Assembly: GCA_900553255.1 (NCBI GenBank)
Contig: USCI01000092.1
Coordinates: 1-8,725 of the forward strand
Origin: an uncultured Oscillospiraceae bacterium
Lineage (GTDB): Bacteria; Bacillota; Clostridia; Oscillospirales; Acutalibacteraceae
Direction: 5' to 3'
Length of the DNA: 8,725 nucleotides
The position numbers and the translations under genes are program-made. The notes under the pieces are model-generated. The model did no database searches, was not told the DNA's origin, and saw only the letters and a program-made list of their open reading frames with translations. This document shows, piece after piece, positions 5,484 to 8,725 of this stretch; the first letter of the stretch is position 1, and the number at the start of each line of letters is the position of its first letter.

Positions 5484-6548
5484 ATGAGCGAGGTTCAAAC
5501 CAAACAGCCGGCACGCATCGGCTATTATGACCGTCTGCGTGTGCTGGCCATGACGGCGGTCATACTCATCCACGTATGCGGTTCAGCGGCCACCTCGCTG
5601 GCCGCCGGCGGCCAGCCGCTGCAAGCCGGCTGGCATCTGGCGAATCTCCTGGATGCCGCCTCCCGCTTTGCGGTGCCGCTGTTCTTAATGCTGACCGGCG
5701 CTCTGTTGCTGGGCAGCGATCAGGCCCTGTCGCTGCGGCAGCTGCTGTCCCGCAGGCTCCCCCGCGTTCTGGTACCGCTTGCTTTCTGGACAATCGTCTA
5801 TTGGCTGCTCAAGTGGCTGACTGTTGCGGATTTTTCGCCGGCCGACGCCATCCTGCACTTCTTTCAGCGACCAGCCGAAATTCATCTGTGGTACCTGTAT
5901 GCTCTGACCGCCATTTATCTTCTGCTGCCGGTCTTCCGGCTGATTACGCGTCACGCCGGCCGACGCATGGTAGGCTATCTCCTGCTCCTCTGGTTTGTCT
6001 TCAGTTCGCTTTGGCGTGCGGCCGCCGGCCTGTTTCCGGCGCTGGCGCTGCAGGATTATGCGAATCTGGATATCCTCGGCGGTTATGCCGGCTATGTGCT
6101 GCTCGGCTGGTATCTGGCGTCCTCACCCAAGCTGCCTAACCGCACCGTATGCATTGCCCTCACAGCCGCAGGGATCGCCGCGACTACGCTGCTTACCTGG
6201 CTGATGACCCGGCGTTCCGGTGAACTTAACGCGGTGTTTTATCAGTATTTCATGCCCAATGTCCTGATAACGGCCGTCGGCATTTTTGGCCTGTTCCGCC
6301 GTACAGACAGCCGGCCGGCATCCCGGGCGGTTACGGCGTTGTCCTCGCTTTCTTTCGGCGTATATCTCTGTCACATGCTGTTTTTCCGGCTGCTGGAGCC
6401 GGTATTTGCAGCCTTGCCGCTTCCCGCAGCGGTTACCATGCTGCTGCTTGCGGCGGCGGTATGGCTGCTTTCGGTGCTGCTCAGCATTCTTCTGCGGCAG
6501 ATTCCGGTGGTCCGGTTTATCACCCTGGGAGAACGATTTCGGTCGTAA
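5484..6548 (+). CDS. Family-3 membrane acyltransferase
   Basis: A 354-residue polytopic membrane protein with about ten hydrophobic segments, typical of the acyltransferase-3 family (OatA/NodX/WecH-like), which moves acyl groups, often acetyl, onto cell-envelope sugars. The family's N-terminal pattern is present: YYDRLRVLAM (14-23), then His30 in the first membrane segment as the likely catalytic residue. RFAVPLFLMLTG (61-72), HLWYLYALTAIYLLLP (134-149) and SFGVYLCHMLFF (290-301) match other conserved stretches. No extra SGNH domain is attached. The start at 5484 is supported by AAGGAGAGG (5471-5479) close upstream; an in-frame ATG at 5436 lacks such a site. The target cannot be told from sequence; peptidoglycan, teichoic acid or exopolysaccharide are all possible. 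There is no terminator before the next gene, whose promoter begins just past this stop, so some read-through is likely. Confidence 0.88.
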   Translation: MSEVQTKQPARIGYYDRLRVLAMTAVILIHVCGSAATSLAAGGQPLQAGWHLANLLDAASRFAVPLFLMLTGALLLGSDQALSLRQLLSRRLPRVLVPLAFWTIVYWLLKWLTVADFSPADAILHFFQRPAEIHLWYLYALTAIYLLLPVFRLITRHAGRRMVGYLLLLWFVFSSLWRAAAGLFPALALQDYANLDILGGYAGYVLLGWYLASSPKLPNRTVCIALTAAGIAATTLLTWLMTRRSGELNAVFYQYFMPNVLITAVGIFGLFRRTDSRPASRAVTALSSLSFGVYLCHMLFFRLLEPVFAALPLPAAVTMLLLAAAVWLLSVLLSILLRQIPVVRFITLGERFRS

Positions 6549-6550
6549 GG

Positions 6551-6579
6551 TTTACATTCGGGTCGTTTTATGCTATTCT
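6551..6579 (+). promoter_or_regulatory. Promoter of the surface protein gene
   Basis: TTTACA (6551-6556) and TATTCT (6574-6579) are 17 bases apart, and TGC (6571-6573) extends the -10. The -35 starts two bases after the acyltransferase stop codon. The predicted leader is about 45 nt. AGGAAAGGA (6611-6619) serves as the ribosome binding site for the ATG at 6630. Confidence 0.65.
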
Positions 6580-6629
6580 ATTACAAAATCTCCTTTTAGC
6601 TACGCTCTGAAGGAAAGGATGAAGTCAGG

Positions 6630-8627
6630 ATGAAAAAAGCCTTGGCGCTCTTTTTCAGTATACTTTTGGTTGTTGTGTGCATGTCTCCTGTTGTTCTGGC
6701 AGAACCGGAGGAAACGGATGGTCCTGTCACCATCCGGGTGGCCAAAGAGGATTTGGCAATCGACGGCCGTCAGCTGACCGTCCGGCTGGAAAGCCAAAGC
6801 GGCGACCACAGCCTCAATGGTCTTCGCGTCAAAGCCGCCGCCGGCGGCACGGAGCTGACAGCAACCGCCGGCAATGACGGCAGGGTCATGTTCACCGTTC
6901 CGGAAGGGACGGAAGAGGTGGTCGTATCGACCGAAAAGCAGACAATCGGTGACGAAACCTTCCAGGCAATGGCGGAAGAAACCGTCCCCTTCATTGAGGA
7001 GCTTTCCCGCGGGTTCAACGGCGATACCGGAATGCTGACGGTCAAGCTGGCGGGAAGCCGCTGGAAGGTCTCTCAGATTTGGGTGGACAACAGCCTCAAA
7101 AAGATCACGTCTACGTCGGACGGCTTTTCCGCCAATCTCGGCAATAACATTTCTCCCGAAGAACACAGCCTCACTTACGGGGTGGATAAGTATGTCATCC
7201 GTGTCGCACCGCTGACCTGGACGGAGGGCACGCTGGATGTCAATATTGAGGCTTCGTATAACGATGGTCTCATTACTGTTAAGCTGACGGATCAGAAATG
7301 GGCGTACCCGCTGGCCGGCCTCCGGGTGATCGTGCGGATCGGTTCCACCGATCTGTTGGAAGGGACCACCGGGTCGGACGGCATCATTGCCTTCAAACAG
7401 TCTGTGTCCGACCTGGCCACCGTCCAAATCGTCGTGGAGAACCAGACCGACAGCCAGAATCCTGCGATCCAGTACAACGGGGCGATTAAGGCTCTGGAGG
7501 AGTCGACCCCTCCGACCTCGGATGATCCGACCACTACGACCACCACAAATGACAGCACTACCAGTGATTCCCCTCCGTCGGATTCCACTACCCCTCCCTC
7601 CAGCGGCGATACCACCGAAACCACACAGACGCAGGCCACCGTCACCGGTGCCGGCACCACATCGATTGACGATGCGGGAAATATTGTACTGAACGTCACC
7701 TATGAGAATGTGGTTCTCGGCAATTTCGGCCTGACGCAGGCCGATTTCGCCGAACGCGCCAGGCTGATCATCACTCCGGCCATGTACGAATCGCTGGTCG
7801 GCACCTCGGGGGGCAGCGTCATGATGCTGATGCGTCATGCCAATTCCTCCATTGAACCGCAGATGATTACCCAGGCGATCGCGGGCAATAACACGTATGC
7901 TTCCTATGATGTCGATAAGGTAACCCATACGACCTTTTCGCTCTCTCTGGTGCTCAACGATCCGCGCGTGGGCGAGGTGATTTTCCCTGCGGTCAATCAG
8001 GCTGAAAACGTTCAGTATACCATTCAGCTGCCGGTACCGGCCAGCATGAAAAATGCGGATATGATCAGCGTCGCGGTATACGGCGATAACGGATTGAGCA
8101 ACCTGACGCAGACCGAAGTGAAGGACGGGTATATCCGTTTTACCACCAACAATCTTTCCACCTTTACCCTTCTGGGCTTTATCCCTTCCTCCGCCTTTCG
8201 CTCCAGCGGCATTCCTGCCGTCGTAATCGTCATGCTGGTTATTGCGGCGGTGCTGCTGATCGGTGCGGGCCTGCTGATCTTCTTCTTCGTCATCCGCAAG
8301 CCGAAGGACAACGACGATACGCCGCCGACCGACGACGGCAGCGATGACGGAAACCTTCCCGGTCCGGATGATGGAATCCCGCCTGCAGATGGTGGGGATA
8401 ATGGAAATGACGGTGACGGCACAACGGCCGTGCCGCTGTATAATCCCTACGCCACTGTCTCTGAGTCCCACAATGTATCCCGTGCGGAGCCTGCGCCTGT
8501 GCAGGTGCCCGTCGAAGAAGACAGCCGGGACATCTATTCCTCCTCTGCACGTATGCCTTCCGCTCCGCGCGAGACGGCCGAGGATGTATCCCTGGGCTCC
8601 TTTTTGCATGACGATACCAGACGCTGA
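6630..8627 (+). CDS. Single-pass surface protein with duplicated beta domains and acidic cytoplasmic tail
   Basis: A 665-residue protein I cannot assign to a named family. Residues 1-24 are a signal peptide (KK start, hydrophobic core, likely cut after VVLA). Residues 48-105 and 213-272 are related to each other: both read TV+L, then GLRV 14 residues later, then G-T/S-T and a G-DG turn, as in Ig-like or Cna-B-like folds. A weaker third copy starts near 136. Residues 292-336 are a Thr/Ser/Pro/Asp linker. Residues 345-518 form a second extracellular region ending in YIRFTTNNLSTFTLLGF, a wording common at the end of clostridial surface domains. Residues 527-554 are one membrane helix followed by RK, so the remaining 110 residues should be cytoplasmic. 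That tail is rich in Asp/Gly/Pro, then has YNPYATVSESHN and ends SLGSFLHDDTRR. There is no LPxTG motif. The layout suggests an adhesin, sensor or anchoring protein; this is inference. Confidence 0.86.
   Translation: MKKALALFFSILLVVVCMSPVVLAEPEETDGPVTIRVAKEDLAIDGRQLTVRLESQSGDHSLNGLRVKAAAGGTELTATAGNDGRVMFTVPEGTEEVVVSTEKQTIGDETFQAMAEETVPFIEELSRGFNGDTGMLTVKLAGSRWKVSQIWVDNSLKKITSTSDGFSANLGNNISPEEHSLTYGVDKYVIRVAPLTWTEGTLDVNIEASYNDGLITVKLTDQKWAYPLAGLRVIVRIGSTDLLEGTTGSDGIIAFKQSVSDLATVQIVVENQTDSQNPAIQYNGAIKALEESTPPTSDDPTTTTTTNDSTTSDSPPSDSTTPPSSGDTTETTQTQATVTGAGTTSIDDAGNIVLNVTYENVVLGNFGLTQADFAERARLIITPAMYESLVGTSGGSVMMLMRHANSSIEPQMITQAIAGNNTYASYDVDKVTHTTFSLSLVLNDPRVGEVIFPAVNQAENVQYTIQLPVPASMKNADMISVAVYGDNGLSNLTQTEVKDGYIRFTTNNLSTFTLLGFIPSSAFRSSGIPAVVIVMLVIAAVLLIGAGLLIFFFVIRKPKDNDDTPPTDDGSDDGNLPGPDDGIPPADGGDNGNDGDGTTAVPLYNPYATVSESHNVSRAEPAPVQVPVEEDSRDIYSSSARMPSAPRETAEDVSLGSFLHDDTRR
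6771..7445 (+). repeat. Internal protein-level duplication within the surface protein
   Basis: The segments 6771-6944 and 7266-7445 encode related stretches of about 60 residues. They align without gaps over the first 30 positions (T50/T216, V51/V217, L53/L219, GLRV 64-67/230-233, G72/G238, T74/T240, L76/L242) and with one gap before the shared G-DG turn. The DNA has diverged, so the duplication is old. The stretch between them has a third TVKL start near residue 137. Confidence 0.6.
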
Positions 8628-8644
8628 ATGGAAAAACTTTAAAA

Positions 8645-8676
8645 AGCCGGGAAGCCGTTATAACGGCTTCCCGGCT
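8645..8676 (-). terminator. Perfect 32-bp palindrome, terminator-like on the minus strand
   Basis: AGCCGGGAAGCCGTTA (8645-8660) is followed directly by its exact reverse complement (8661-8676). On the plus strand no T-run follows. On the minus strand the stem is followed by a run of T (8645-8641 and on into AAAGTTTTT), which suggests it stops a transcript coming from the right. It lies 17 bases after the surface protein stop, and the strong stem may also protect or end the plus-strand message. Confidence 0.6.
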
Positions 8677-8691
8677 CAGCCTGTCAAAGAA

Positions 8692-8713
8692 GTCGCCAAA
8701 AGGCGGCTTTTTT
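8692..8713 (+). terminator. Intrinsic terminator of the surface protein gene
   Basis: GTCGCC (8692-8697) and GGCGGC (8702-8707) pair around an AAAA loop with one G.U, followed by six T (8708-8713). The stem is short but the form is standard. It lies about 65 bases after the stop codon. Confidence 0.65.
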
Positions 8714-8721
8714 GGTATAAT
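8693..8721 (+). promoter_or_regulatory. Promoter at the right edge for a gene beyond the window
   Basis: TATAAT (8716-8721) is preceded by TGG (8713-8715), an extended -10. TCGCCA at 8693-8698, 17 bases upstream, matches four of six -35 positions. The -35 region lies inside the stem of the preceding terminator, so the two signals overlap almost fully. The gene it serves is not in view. Confidence 0.55.
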
Positions 8722-8725
8722 GGAG

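Noticed and set aside
6600..8609. A 669-codon open frame on the minus strand, almost exactly opposite the surface protein gene
   Set aside because: The plus-strand frame has a signal peptide, membrane helix, promoter and ribosome binding site. The antisense product is rich in Arg, Gly and His with no domain I recognise, as expected of a shadow in GC-rich coding DNA.

Overview
The window looks like chromosome from a moderately GC-rich Clostridia bacterium (Firmicutes, plausibly Oscillospiraceae or Ruminococcaceae; the placement is inference). The signs are strong AGGAGG-type ribosome binding sites, TATAAT-type promoters often with an upstream TG, U-tract terminators, a GPT-type collagen-like surface protein, a clostridial-style galactokinase and a lipoprotein related to trigger factor. 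I see no phage genes, transposase, CRISPR array, tRNA or rRNA.

Layout, left to right: (1) the 3' end of a collagen-like protein gene (+), with four 63-bp repeats and a C-terminal globular domain; (2) a convergent gene (-) for a small zinc-ribbon/TM2 membrane protein, with a terminator after it and a long leader driven by a consensus sigma-A promoter; (3) a 400-bp regulatory interval with several inverted repeats; (4) galK-galT (+), two Leloir pathway genes 52 bp apart, closed by a strong bidirectional terminator; (5) a convergent gene (-) for an exported lipoprotein with the FKBP and C-terminal parts of trigger factor but no ribosome-binding domain; (6) a divergent gene (+) for a family-3 membrane acyltransferase; (7) a gene (+) for a large single-pass surface protein with duplicated beta-type domains, a Thr/Ser/Pro linker and an acidic cytoplasmic tail; (8) a right edge with a perfect 32-bp palindrome, a terminator and the promoter of a gene beyond the window.

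Functionally, galK and galT form a galactose-use operon: galactose to galactose-1-phosphate, then exchange with UDP-glucose. galE and galM are not here. The other genes are mostly envelope-related (collagen-like filament, membrane proteins, exported folding factor, acyltransferase, surface protein), but the changes of strand and the terminators between them argue against one operon. No clearly new multi-gene system is visible. The points most worth checking are the structured interval between the TM2 gene and galK, the altered sugar-site signature in the galactokinase, the exported trigger-factor-like lipoprotein, and the unassigned surface protein.
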